This document shows positions 9,101-16,534 of a DNA stretch of 28,167 bases, piece after piece. Every line of letters starts with the position of its first letter. Position 1 is the stretch's first letter. Source of the stretch: Chitinophagaceae bacterium. Its GTDB lineage: Bacteria; Bacteroidota; Bacteroidia; Chitinophagales; Chitinophagaceae. The notes beneath the pieces are model-generated. The model had not been told where the DNA came from, made no database searches, and worked only from the letters and a program-made list of their open reading frames with translations. Made by a program: the position numbers and the translations under genes. Where the stretch lies: positions 1 through 28,167 of the forward strand of contig JANYEU010000239.1 of the NCBI GenBank assembly GCA_025362915.1. Reading direction: 5' to 3'.

Positions 9101-9532
9101 ATGGCACAGGTTAATCCCTATTTAATGTTTGATGGTAAGTGCGAAGAAGCGTTTACATTTTACCAATCAGTGTTTGGTGGCGAAATCCCTTTTATGGGGC
9201 GATACAAAGATGCACCGCCCATGGAAGGCCATGCACCAATATCAGAAGAAGAAGGTCAGAAAATAATGCACGTTTCATTGCCCATAAGCAAAGAAACCAT
9301 ATTGATGGGTAGCGATACTTTAGCAGCTTATGGACATTCCACTGTGGTTGGCAATAACTTTTCTATCTCTATCAATGGAGATAGCAAGGAAGAAGCCGAT
9401 AAACTTTTCAACGGTCTTTCAGCAGGTGGTCAGGTAAAAATGCTCATGACCCAAACCTTTTGGGGTGCTTACTTTGGTATGTTTACAGATAAGTTTGGCA
9501 TAGAGTGGATGGTAAACTTTGATGTGAAATAA
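9101..9532 (+). CDS. VOC (PhnB-like) family protein
   Basis: This 143-residue protein has the PhnB-type vicinal-oxygen-chelate pattern: an opening VNPYLMFDGKCEEAFTFYQSVFGG, a central HVSLPISKETILMGSD and a closing FGMFTDKFGIEWMVNF. These single-chain proteins form paired beta-alpha-beta-beta-beta units as dimers. Substrates are generally unknown; despite the PhnB name they are not phosphonate-specific. The SDR gene starts 61 bp downstream but has its own -7 box, so the two may be transcribed separately. Length matches the family. Confidence 0.85.
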   Translation: MAQVNPYLMFDGKCEEAFTFYQSVFGGEIPFMGRYKDAPPMEGHAPISEEEGQKIMHVSLPISKETILMGSDTLAAYGHSTVVGNNFSISINGDSKEEADKLFNGLSAGGQVKMLMTQTFWGAYFGMFTDKFGIEWMVNFDVK

Positions 9533-9566
9533 CTATTAACAATATGGCAATTTTAATTATTATCAC

Positions 9567-9574
9567 TACATTTG
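9567..9574 (+). promoter_or_regulatory. -7 box (TAnnTTTG) of the SDR gene
   Basis: TACATTTG at 9567-9574 fits the -7 consensus exactly and lies 19 bp before ATG 9593. It overlaps an in-frame TTG at 9572, which argues that the TTG is not the start codon. Confidence 0.45.
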
Positions 9575-9592
9575 TTTATTAAATATAAAACT

Positions 9593-10441
9593 ATGAGTAA
9601 GGTTTGGTTTATAACAGGTTGTTCCACAGGTTTTGGTAGAAACTTGGCAAAAGAAGTATTATTAAAAGGATATAAAGCAGTAGTAACATCGAGAAAGAAG
9701 GAAGATGTGGAAGACATCACTGCAAAATATCCCGAAACAGCATTGGCCCTAAAACTTGATGTAACCAAGCCCGAGGAAATAACGGCAGCAGTTGCTGCGG
9801 CGGTTGCCCATTTTGGCAGTATCGATGTATTAGTAAATAATGCAGGCATTGGTTATTTTGGTGCAATAGAAGAAAGTGAAGAAGCTGAAGTGAGGAAGAT
9901 GTTTGAAATAAATGTCTATGGTTTGGCAAATGTAACAAATACTGTATTGCCCATCATGCGCAAACAACGCAGTGGTCATATTTTGAATGTGGCTTCCATT
10001 GGTGGGCTGATGTCTTTCCCCGGGGTAGGTTTTTACAATGCAACCAAGTATGCCGTTGATGGTTTGTCGGAAGCATTATCCAAGGAAGTGGCTCATTTGG
10101 GCATAAAGGTTACCATCATTTGCCCAAGTGGTTTCCGTACAGACTGGGCTGGTCGTTCAGCCAAGAATGCTTCAATAGAAATAGAAGATTATGCACCTTC
10201 TGCACATCAGAATAAACAAACAATTAGGGGATATAGCGGCAATCAGCCTGGCGATCCAGAACGTGCTGCCAAAGCAATTATAAAGGCTGTAGAAAGTGAA
10301 AACCCTCCATTGCGGTTGCTACTTGGTGCTGCTGCATTAAAGAATGCACGTCTAAAACTAGAGCAATTGAAAACTGACTTTGATGCGTGGGCAGAAACAA
10401 GCGTAGGCGCCGACTTCCCTCCTATCAAGCGGGAATGGTAA
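9593..10441 (+). CDS. SDR family oxidoreductase
   Basis: This 282-residue classical short-chain dehydrogenase/reductase has the cofactor motif TGCSTGFG (8-15), NNAG (82-85) and the catalytic S135, Y148-xxx-K152. Residues after beta-2 (TSRKKEDVED, with Arg) suggest NADP(H), which is inference. The C-terminal part resembles the group annotated as oxidoreductases acting on ketones or alcohols, with no assigned substrate. I use the ATG at 9593 because MSKVWFITG places the Rossmann strand right at the N-terminus, and the upstream TTG lies inside the likely promoter. Confidence 0.88.
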   Translation: MSKVWFITGCSTGFGRNLAKEVLLKGYKAVVTSRKKEDVEDITAKYPETALALKLDVTKPEEITAAVAAAVAHFGSIDVLVNNAGIGYFGAIEESEEAEVRKMFEINVYGLANVTNTVLPIMRKQRSGHILNVASIGGLMSFPGVGFYNATKYAVDGLSEALSKEVAHLGIKVTIICPSGFRTDWAGRSAKNASIEIEDYAPSAHQNKQTIRGYSGNQPGDPERAAKAIIKAVESENPPLRLLLGAAALKNARLKLEQLKTDFDAWAETSVGADFPPIKREW

Positions 10442-10454
10442 AACATATTTTTAG

Positions 10455-10547
10455 CCACAAAGACAGGAAGGCAGAAAGTAACACAAGGATAAAGCAATCA
10501 TTCTTTTTGTTTTCTTAGAGTACCTTTCTGCCTTCGTGTCTTTGTGG
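10455..10547. repeat. Long imperfect inverted repeat
   Basis: The left arm (10455-10480, starting CCACAAAGACAGGAAGGCAG) is almost the complement of the right arm (10521-10547, ending CCTTCGTGTCTTTGTGG), with about 40 bases between. It fills the gap between the SDR stop and the VIT start. It may act as a terminator for SDR, since a T-run follows at 10554, or be a dispersed palindromic element of the type scattered in Bacteroidota genomes. Confidence 0.65.
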
Positions 10548-10576
10548 TGATACTTTTTTTTTCTTACCTTGCGGCC

Positions 10577-11287
10577 ATGCACGATTCCCATCTTCACCAC
10601 CACGAAAAGCACTTAAAGAGTTCCGATTTATTGACTGATATAGTCATCGGCATGAGCGATGGCCTCACGGTTCCGTTTGCCTTGGCTGCCGGATTGAGTG
10701 GTGCAGTGAGCAATACAGCATTGATTACTATTGCGGGTATTGCAGAAATTGCTGCCGGCTCTATTGCCATGGGATTGGGTGGGTATTTGGCTGGCAAAAC
10801 AGAACAAGACCATTATAGCAGTGAACTGGCCAAGGAGTATGATGAGATAGAAACCAAAACAGAGGTAGAAAAGCAAGAGATAAGGGATATATTCAGGAAA
10901 TGGGGCTTTAGTAAGCAACTGCAAGACCAAGCCGTAGAAGAAATATCAAAAGATAAAGATAAGTGGGCAGACTTTATGATGAAGCACGAACTTGGCCTTG
11001 ACCAGCCCGACCCTAAACGTGCCGGAAAGAGTGCATTCAATATTGGCGTATCATATATTGTTGGAGGATTGGTGCCATTAAGTCCGTATTTCTTTATCCC
11101 CGATGCCTTTGGTGCATTAAAGGTATCTGTAATAGTCACCTTGATATGCTTATTCATCTTCGGGTATTTTAAAAGTAAACTTACTGGCGTGAATCCACTT
11201 GTTGGTGGATTGAAGGTAATGTTGATAGGTGCCGCCGCTGCTGGTGCTGCTTTTTTGATAGCTAAATTGATTGGTGGTGGGCATTGA
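10577..11287 (+). CDS. VIT1/CCC1 family Fe/Mn transporter
   Basis: This membrane protein of 236 residues has the VIT1/CCC1 signature DIVIGMSDGLTVPFALAAGL near the N-terminus, followed by GIAEIAAGSIAMGLGGYLAGKTE. A charged cytoplasmic helical segment (about 85-150) and three further membrane spans follow. The family moves Fe2+ or Mn2+ out of the cytoplasm, or into vacuoles in eukaryotes. The His-rich start (MHDSHLHHHEKH) could bind metal. I start at ATG 10577: the GTG further upstream at 10544 would put the first residues inside the inverted repeat. With the CDF protein it is the second metal-efflux type gene here, but they are not linked. Confidence 0.88.
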   Translation: MHDSHLHHHEKHLKSSDLLTDIVIGMSDGLTVPFALAAGLSGAVSNTALITIAGIAEIAAGSIAMGLGGYLAGKTEQDHYSSELAKEYDEIETKTEVEKQEIRDIFRKWGFSKQLQDQAVEEISKDKDKWADFMMKHELGLDQPDPKRAGKSAFNIGVSYIVGGLVPLSPYFFIPDAFGALKVSVIVTLICLFIFGYFKSKLTGVNPLVGGLKVMLIGAAAAGAAFLIAKLIGGGH

Positions 11288-11383
11288 TGGTAAAGAAACG
11301 GCTGTCATTTGCTAATAGTTGATGTTACAATGTCAAGCCCAACTTGCATAAAACCCTTGTTAGCTACTGCCTTGTCTATCCTA

Positions 11384-11706
11384 TCAGTAAGCAAGTTGTT
11401 TATTATTAAGCTCAACTTTGAAATTCACTTTCACACCTAAAGCATCAAACACTTTCATAATGGTCTCAAATCTTGCATTCTTCACACTGTTTTCTATCTT
11501 AGAAATTTGAGCTTTTTGAACACCAACGAGCTCGCCCAATTGTTCTTGTGTCAAGTTTTGCGTTCTTGCCTTGCTTGTTTAATGGCTTGACCTAACAAGT
11601 CTATTCTCAACTTACTTTCAAATGAATCTCGCTTTTCAGTTCCTATTTTGCCAATGTGTTTGTCAATCATTGTTTCTAATGAAACAGTTTTAAACTTATT
11701 TTTCAT
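11384..11706 (-). pseudogene. Frameshifted XRE-family antitoxin-like gene, no toxin partner
   Basis: From ATG 11706 the reading is typical of the HTH proteins paired with RelE/HigB-type toxins (KTVSLETMIDKHIGKIGT, then ERDSFESKLRIDLLGQAIKQ). It meets TGA at 11553-11551 after QERKT. Shifting one base at the A4 run at about 11556-11559 restores the HTH motif (LTQEQLGELVGVQKAQISKIEN) and a normal tail (FDALGVKVNFKVELNN) ending at 11384. The length of 323 bases is one short of 108 codons, so a single A was probably lost from A5 (giving ERKNLTQEQLG). Homologues sit behind a toxin gene, but the 75 bp upstream contain no toxin. It could also be a sequencing error. Confidence 0.75.
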
Positions 11707-11780
11707 GACTATTTATTTTTTGTCTTATTTATTAAATATTGCTTTTTGGCATTACTGTTTATTTATAAATTAAAGGTGTA

Positions 11781-12662
11781 TCAATCCTTTTTTGGTTTTA
11801 GTTTATATCCCATCAAAATTTCATTCCTTTCCTTACGCATAAATGCAACATTAACCGCCACATCCTCTTCGGTTTTGCAAAAAGGGTATGGGGGAGGAAC
11901 TGCTCTTACAGCAACAGAGCGTTTTTCTGTTAGTGTTACAAAAAGAAAAACTACCCGGCTACCCACTTTGCCACAAAAGTGTAGTAAATTTGGAGAGATA
12001 GGTTTCCAAAGTTCTTGACCACTATCTATCATTGCTAAAATGCAACCTTTTTCTTTTATTATCGTCTTGGTTTTTAGCAAAACACTGGAGTCGGTTTTTA
12101 ATGATTGTACAAGCTTTGAAGTTCCCCAAAAAGACATCAACCCATTGCCTGATGGCAATGCAGCTAATGCCGCATCTATTATAAAGTCATTATCTAGCAA
12201 TGCCCCAACACCTGCCTTTACAAGTGGTAAGTGTGTTGTGCATATAACTAACCCATGTTGTTGTTCTTTTAAATGCTCAATACCTATAATACTAATAGGA
12301 ATAGCGTATGGTTTTCCTGTACGGGTAATTAAGGATAGTAACCTGTTTAAACTAAAAGCCCTTTGATAACTGTGTGAGAAATTGCCCAGAAGTACTTGTT
12401 TGGAGAAAAAGCTTAAAAAGAAAGAGGTGTTGTAAGCAGCATTATACCATCGTTTTTGTGGTAAGCATACCACTATCAAATAGGCTGATAAGCGTGCAGA
12501 AAAACTGCTCAATTTATAATCAGTACTTCTTACTATCTTTTTAAACGTACCCTCAGCCATTAGGTTTCTGTTGAAATTGTCTTCCAGTAATACAGATTTT
12601 GCGCTAATATAGTGCTTTTTTGTGTAACCCAGATTACGCAATAGGCTCGTAATTAAATCCAC
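11781..12662 (-). CDS. Hypothetical protein, distantly LpxL/HtrB-like acyltransferase fold
   Basis: This 293-residue protein is not one I can name. Its middle resembles lipid A lauroyl-type acyltransferases in order: IIGIEHLKEQQHGLVICTTH (124-144; LpxL-like proteins have a GLEHL...GVILLTGH core), then KEKGCILAMIDSG (203-215), then a strand-rich tail (GSRVVFLFVTLTEKRSVAVRAV). LpxL enzymes carry HxxxxD/E; here H144 is followed by LPLVK, so the acid is missing. Either the chemistry differs or the fold assignment is wrong. There is no predicted N-terminal membrane anchor. No neighbour points to lipid A. Confidence 0.35.
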   Translation of the reverse strand: MDLITSLLRNLGYTKKHYISAKSVLLEDNFNRNLMAEGTFKKIVRSTDYKLSSFSARLSAYLIVVCLPQKRWYNAAYNTSFFLSFFSKQVLLGNFSHSYQRAFSLNRLLSLITRTGKPYAIPISIIGIEHLKEQQHGLVICTTHLPLVKAGVGALLDNDFIIDAALAALPSGNGLMSFWGTSKLVQSLKTDSSVLLKTKTIIKEKGCILAMIDSGQELWKPISPNLLHFCGKVGSRVVFLFVTLTEKRSVAVRAVPPPYPFCKTEEDVAVNVAFMRKERNEILMGYKLKPKKD

Positions 12663-12748
12663 AATTACAATTACAGGAAACTGCTGTATGAAACTGATTA
12701 TAACAACTTTGGCTTTTATTGTCCATAAGCCGTTAGATTTTCGGTCTT

Positions 12749-13082
12749 ATGACAATAGAACAAATTAAAGATATAATAGACCGTGTAGTGGTTTTGGGGA
12801 GGTTTCTTTGACTACGCTAATCGGAAAAACAAAGTAGCACAAGACAAACAACTATCTCTTTCGGTTGGTTTTTGGGACGATAACGTCCGAGCTACCGCCA
12901 CCATGAAAGGCATTAAGGCAAACGAGTATTGGATAAAGCTGTACGAGCAGGTAGATGCTGCCGTAAAAGACTTTGTGGTGTTGTTCGACTTTTTTAAGGA
13001 CGACGATGCCACCGAGGAAGAAACGAAGGCTGCATACACTGCCGCATTGGAAATGAGTAGCTTATTTAACGAAAGACCTTAG
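12749..13082 (+). pseudogene. prfB: Truncated prfB (release factor 2) 5' fragment with programmed frameshift site
   Basis: ATG 12749 gives MTIEQIKDIIDRVVVLGRFL and then TGA at 12809-12811. A +1 shift at CTT-T-GAC (12806-12812) joins it to DYANRKNKVAQDK, and reading continues to TAG at 13080-13082. The joined product of 110 residues matches domain 1 of RF2: GFWDDN with the following Met, YEQVDAAVKDFVVLFDFFKD and DATEEE. The frameshift signal is complete, with an SD-like GGGGAGG, a three-base spacer and CTTTGAC, as in prfB autoregulation. Domains 2-4 are absent, so neither SPF nor GGQ motifs exist and it cannot terminate translation. It is probably a duplicated or broken piece of prfB; a functional copy should exist elsewhere. 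Confidence 0.8.
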
Positions 13083-13212
13083 CGAATGAATACGCCACAG
13101 GCAATGCACTAGCCCTTGTAGATTTTAGCGAGTTGCGTGCGCTAGCTGGGTAGTATTCATTTCTTTTCGCCCCCCCGGTCTATCTTCCCTGCATCCCTTT
13201 TATGTACATTTA

Positions 13213-13878
13213 TTACCATATCATAATGGCCAACACCCTACTTACAGGTCCTCTTTTGCCAGTATTGTTTTCGTAACTACACCTATAATAGCTTGTTTTA
13301 CCCACGTCTTCTATGGCAAAATGGGTAGAATGGAATGCCTTGGACACATTCTTGCCATTTCCAAAAACAATATCCACATCTTTCATCCCCGCATCGCCTG
13401 TAAAATTTTCCAGATAAACCCAGTGTCCGTGTGGCATCTCCAAGCTATCAGGTGTTTTAGGGTTTTGCAGTTTCAATGTCTGGTATAAATGCTCGTTCTC
13501 TTCGCCAAGCATCCTTGGCGCAAAGTCAACCAGCGGGATATTAGAGCCACTATCGTTGCCATGTCCCTTTATATTAAGTACAAGCTTATCTTTTGTTGTC
13601 AATACAGAAACTGGCAGGTCTAGGTATATACGCCTCAAACAAATCTCTATTTTACTGCGCAAATCAACCTTTTCTTTTTGAGCTAATTTGTTGCTAAGGT
13701 TGGCATCATCATACACCTTCCAGTTAGTATTCCACTTAATAACAAGATCTATAGCCTCGTTCAAATCATCATCCGTTATCCTAAGATGCGCTTGCCAATC
13801 AATAAGATAGGCAATCACTGTTTGTACATAACTATTAAAGTCATCATCCTTTGTTGGAAAGATATGTCTATCGCTCAT
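13213..13878 (-). CDS. Uncharacterised Bacteroidota protein, helical N-terminus and Fn3-like tail
   Basis: This 221-residue protein has no signal peptide. The start (RHIFPTKDDDFNSYVQTVIAYL) and the following helical part (about 1-90) resemble a family of hypothetical proteins frequent in Bacteroidota, which begin with a short P-K-D segment and a helical bundle. The last 100 residues are strand-rich, ending in YYRCSYENNTGKRGPVSRVL, like the last strands of an Fn3 domain. Function is unknown. An array of ten palindromes at a 21-bp period lies upstream, beginning about 85 bp before the start codon. No partner gene is in an operon with it. Confidence 0.65.
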   Translation of the reverse strand: MSDRHIFPTKDDDFNSYVQTVIAYLIDWQAHLRITDDDLNEAIDLVIKWNTNWKVYDDANLSNKLAQKEKVDLRSKIEICLRRIYLDLPVSVLTTKDKLVLNIKGHGNDSGSNIPLVDFAPRMLGEENEHLYQTLKLQNPKTPDSLEMPHGHWVYLENFTGDAGMKDVDIVFGNGKNVSKAFHSTHFAIEDVGKTSYYRCSYENNTGKRGPVSRVLAIMIW

Positions 13879-13963
13879 GGTGCTTTGTTTTAGGTATGCG
13901 TTGAGAGAATATTGTATTTGATAGCTGTAATGCCATTGTAGTAAAACGATGTGGGATAAATTC

Positions 13964-14161
13964 CACTAGTGAGGCCACCAATCCCACTTGTGGGATTGTC
14001 CGCCCCACATGTGGGATTGTCCGTCTCACTAGTGGGATTAGTGCGCTCACTAGTGGGATTGGTGCGCTCACTAGTGGGATTGTCCGCCTCACTAGTGGGA
14101 TTGTCCGCCTCACTAGTGAGATTGGTGCGCTCACTAGTGAGGGCGATGGGCTCACTAGTGA
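13964..14161. repeat. Array of ten palindromes with exact 21-bp period
   Basis: Dyad centres fall at 13967.5, 13988.5, 14009.5, 14030.5, 14051.5, 14072.5, 14093.5, 14114.5, 14135.5 and 14156.5, each 21 bp from the next. The core is CACTAGTG in eight units, CACATGTG in one and CACTTGTG in one. Flanks differ (CCCACATGTGGG, CTCACTAGTGAG, or CTCACTAGTGGG with T/G opposite) yet mostly keep symmetry. Between cores the sequence is GGATTGTCCGCCT or GGATTGGTGCGCT. Because 21 bp is about two helical turns, all sites would face the same side of the DNA. It lies upstream of the leftward gene at 13213-13878 and could be a binding array for a dimeric protein. Confidence 0.9.
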
Positions 14162-14310
14162 GGAGGTGGCGGGAAGCTTTTGTAAGCAAAGGAATGCTTG
14201 TAGTAACAAGGTGGCAGCAAGTGGTAACCATATTGTTAAGGCGAGGTAGGGCAATGAGTGAAGGCAAGCGTGTGACCAATATGTTATAGCGGCAATCATT
14301 GTGTAAATAT

Positions 14311-14327
14311 ACCCTTTTTATAAGGGT
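14311..14327. other. Short hairpin
   Basis: ACCCTT (14311-14316) pairs with AAGGGT (14322-14327) around a five-base loop. The same TATAAGGGTT string recurs in the larger hairpin at 14378-14410. No T-run follows. Confidence 0.3.
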
Positions 14328-14377
14328 TGGCGGGTTTATCGGGTGCAAATTAGTTTTGCTTTATCCATTCAACAACC

Positions 14378-14410
14378 AACCGTATAAGGGTTCAAAGCCC
14401 TTATACGGTT
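14378..14410. other. Perfect 13-bp hairpin upstream of the helicase
   Basis: AACCGTATAAGGG (14378-14390) and CCCTTATACGGTT (14398-14410) are perfect complements around a seven-base loop. No T-run follows on either strand. It lies about 120 bp before the helicase start, upstream of its likely -7 box, so it may separate the repeat array from the helicase unit. Confidence 0.6.
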
Positions 14411-14494
14411 TCATTCAACGACCACAAACCATCTTTTTACCAGGGTGCATACTAAAAGACCATCAAAAACAACGGTTATCCACCAATCATTGGA

Positions 14495-14502
14495 TACATT
14501 TG
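14495..14502 (+). promoter_or_regulatory. -7 box (TAnnTTTG) of the helicase gene
   Basis: TACATTTG at 14495-14502 fits the -7 consensus and lies 31 bp before ATG 14534. A -33 TTG was not evident. Confidence 0.35.
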
Positions 14503-14533
14503 CCGCCCGCCCTTAGTAATGGGTGCAACAATT

Positions 14534-15862
14534 ATGACTTTCGACGACTTAAATTTAAACGCTCCACTTCGCAAAGCAATTGCCGATTTGGGCTATACGC
14601 ATCCCACTACCATACAGCACAAGGCATTTCCCGTAATTATGTCGGGGCGCGATATGTGTGGCATTGCACAAACAGGAACAGGCAAAACATTGGCCTACCT
14701 GTTGCCGTGTCTCAAGCTTTGGAACTTTACCAAGGATAAGAATCCCCAGATATTAATAATTGTCCCTACACGCGAATTGGTGGTGCAGGTGGTAGATACC
14801 GTTAAGGCGCTCAGTGGCTATACCAGTTTGCGTGTGGTGGGTGTGTATGGCGGCGTAAGCATCAATACACAGCGGCTGGCTGTGGAAGATGGGGTGGATA
14901 TAATGGTGGGTACGCCCGGCAGGTTGATAGATTTGATTTATGATGCCTCCTTCAAGACAAAAAACCTAAAGAGATTGGTGATTGATGAAGTAGATGAGAT
15001 GCTGAACCTTGGCTTCCGTACACAACTAAAGAATATATTGGATGCATTGCCAGCCAAGCGACAAAACCTACTATTCTCCGCCACCATGATTGATGAGGTG
15101 GAAGAACTGATAAATACGTTTTTCAATGCACCTGTTACCGTAGAGGCTTCCCCAACGGGTACGCCATTGGCCAATATTGACCAACAGGTTTATCTTGTGC
15201 CTAACTTTTATACCAAGGTGAATCTGTTACTTTTGTTGCTTAGGCAAGATGAAACCATGACGAAAGTATTGGTATTTGTGGCCACCAAGAAACTCGCAGA
15301 TGAGTTGTATGCGGAACTGGAAGTGGAATTTCCTGAACGGGTCGGGGTGATACATTCCAACAAACACCAGAACCATCGGCTGAATACGGTAGTTGCGTTT
15401 CAGGAAGGGAAATGCAACTTCTTGATAGCAACCGACATCATTGCACGGGGTTTGGATATATCGGAGGTAACGCATGTAATCAACTTTGATACGCCAGAAG
15501 TGCCAGAAAGTTATATACATAGAATAGGGCGAACAGGGCGTGCGGATAAGAAAGGTATTTCTATTACTTTTACCACGGAAAGAGAAAAGGAGTTCTTGGA
15601 AAGTATTGAAACCCTGATGAACTATCAGGTGCCAGTATCGCCATTGCCGGACGATTTGGTAATATCTGATGTGCTTACCGATGATGAGAAGCCTAAGATA
15701 AAGATGAAGACTTATCTGGTAAAACCACCTAAGAAGGAAGCGGTGGGGCCGGCGTTTCACCAAAAATCGGCCAAGAACAGCAAGGTAAACAGCAAGGTGA
15801 ATTATAAGGATAAGATGATGAAAAAATATGGCAAGCCGATAAAACGGGCAGCGAAAAAGTAG
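14534..15862 (+). CDS. DEAD-box family ATP-dependent RNA helicase (RhlE-like)
   Basis: This 442-residue protein has the full helicase set: Q motif (FDDLNLN, then Q28), motif I AQTGTGKT (45-52), Ia PTREL, Ib TPGR, motif II, III SAT (182-184), V with ATDIIARGLDI and VI HRIGRTGR. The C-terminal tail is Lys-rich (KMMKKYGKPIKRAAKK), typical for RNA binding. Motif II reads DEVD (151-154) in place of DEAD; the ATP-handling residues D, E and the last D are kept. It likely remodels rRNA or mRNA, possibly in ribosome assembly or cold growth. I start at MTFDDLNLN, where the family begins; an in-frame ATG five codons upstream is possible. Confidence 0.92.
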   Translation: MTFDDLNLNAPLRKAIADLGYTHPTTIQHKAFPVIMSGRDMCGIAQTGTGKTLAYLLPCLKLWNFTKDKNPQILIIVPTRELVVQVVDTVKALSGYTSLRVVGVYGGVSINTQRLAVEDGVDIMVGTPGRLIDLIYDASFKTKNLKRLVIDEVDEMLNLGFRTQLKNILDALPAKRQNLLFSATMIDEVEELINTFFNAPVTVEASPTGTPLANIDQQVYLVPNFYTKVNLLLLLLRQDETMTKVLVFVATKKLADELYAELEVEFPERVGVIHSNKHQNHRLNTVVAFQEGKCNFLIATDIIARGLDISEVTHVINFDTPEVPESYIHRIGRTGRADKKGISITFTTEREKEFLESIETLMNYQVPVSPLPDDLVISDVLTDDEKPKIKMKTYLVKPPKKEAVGPAFHQKSAKNSKVNSKVNYKDKMMKKYGKPIKRAAKK

Positions 15863-15931
15863 TTGTTAGTTATCAGTGGTTAGTGGTTAGTGGTTAGTTT
15901 CAGATTAGTAAAACAGGGATAAATGTAAAAG

Positions 15932-16498
15932 ATGGCACTTGAGTATGTAAATAGAAAAGGTAAATCTCATTACCTGAAAGCTTCAATTACCAAGAATGGC
16001 AAGGAACGTTATTATATAACAACAGATATTTCCAAAATGAATCCTAATGACCTTGTATTGGATTTACCAAGAGGGTATGAGTTTCATGAAACCCCAAGTG
16101 ATGCCAAGGTTGTATTTAGAAAGATTCTTGTTTCTAACATTGCAAGTGATGACATGGAAGCCGTTGATTATGTAATGCGCAACCACGAAACTGTAAAGGA
16201 TTATATACTTGATAAAGATGCAAATGGGATAATTGTTTATTTGGCAGATTTATCATTATTGGAATTTAATGACGACATCGATTTATTCAACCATTATAAA
16301 TATTATGACCACAAGCTTCGGTTTGAAAAAGCAAACAATAAATATAAGGCTCAACGGTTTTGTAATATTTATCAATATTATGGTTGGATAACACTGGAAA
16401 CAAATGAAGATTTGGAATATTTGGCTGAGAAATATTGCTTTCACATTGATAAGGAAAGCTTGATTGAATTTTGGATTGAAGGAGAAGAGGATTGGTAA
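15932..16498 (+). CDS. Conserved hypothetical protein
   Basis: This 188-residue protein has no signal peptide or membrane span. It opens MALEYVNRKGKSHYLKASITKNGKERYYI, a start found in a set of uncharacterised bacterial proteins. Here a short beta-rich motif, YVNRKGxxYYL, is followed by a lysine-rich turn and then a mixed alpha/beta region with many aromatic and acidic residues, ending IEGEEDW. It sits between helicase and aldo/keto reductase on the same strand with gaps of 69 and 36 bp, so it may be cotranscribed with the reductase. No function can be assigned. Confidence 0.7.
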   Translation: MALEYVNRKGKSHYLKASITKNGKERYYITTDISKMNPNDLVLDLPRGYEFHETPSDAKVVFRKILVSNIASDDMEAVDYVMRNHETVKDYILDKDANGIIVYLADLSLLEFNDDIDLFNHYKYYDHKLRFEKANNKYKAQRFCNIYQYYGWITLETNEDLEYLAEKYCFHIDKESLIEFWIEGEEDW

Positions 16499-16534
16499 AT
16501 GTGCTTTGCAGATTAACAATTAAAACAAAAGGAA

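Noticed and set aside
9572..9592. Upstream TTG start for the SDR gene.
   Set aside because: It overlaps a full TAnnTTTG box, and the family starts right at MSKVWFITG.
10544..10576. Upstream GTG start for the VIT-family gene.
   Set aside because: The extra residues are encoded by the right arm and T-run of the inverted repeat and do not belong to the family.
13073..13155. Open stretch (LANEYATGNALALVDFSELRALAG) after the prfB fragment as the continuation of RF2.
   Set aside because: It is in another frame, shows no likeness to RF2 domain 2, and is preceded by an in-frame stop.
13964..14161. CRISPR array.
   Set aside because: Repeats are short palindromes, spacers are about 13 bp and repetitive, and no cas genes are present.
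13868..14348. Long open frames on both strands through the CACTAGTG array, including a heptapeptide TSERTNP-type repeat and a frame overlapping the start of the gene at 13878.
   Set aside because: A 21-bp repeat keeps any stop-free frame open, so three frames stay open at once. No start, signal or flanking sequence supports translation, and the dyad symmetry explains the conservation better.
15875..15897. Short GTGGTTA tandem repeat after the helicase stop.
   Set aside because: Only three copies of a 7-bp unit; this is ordinary micro-repetition.
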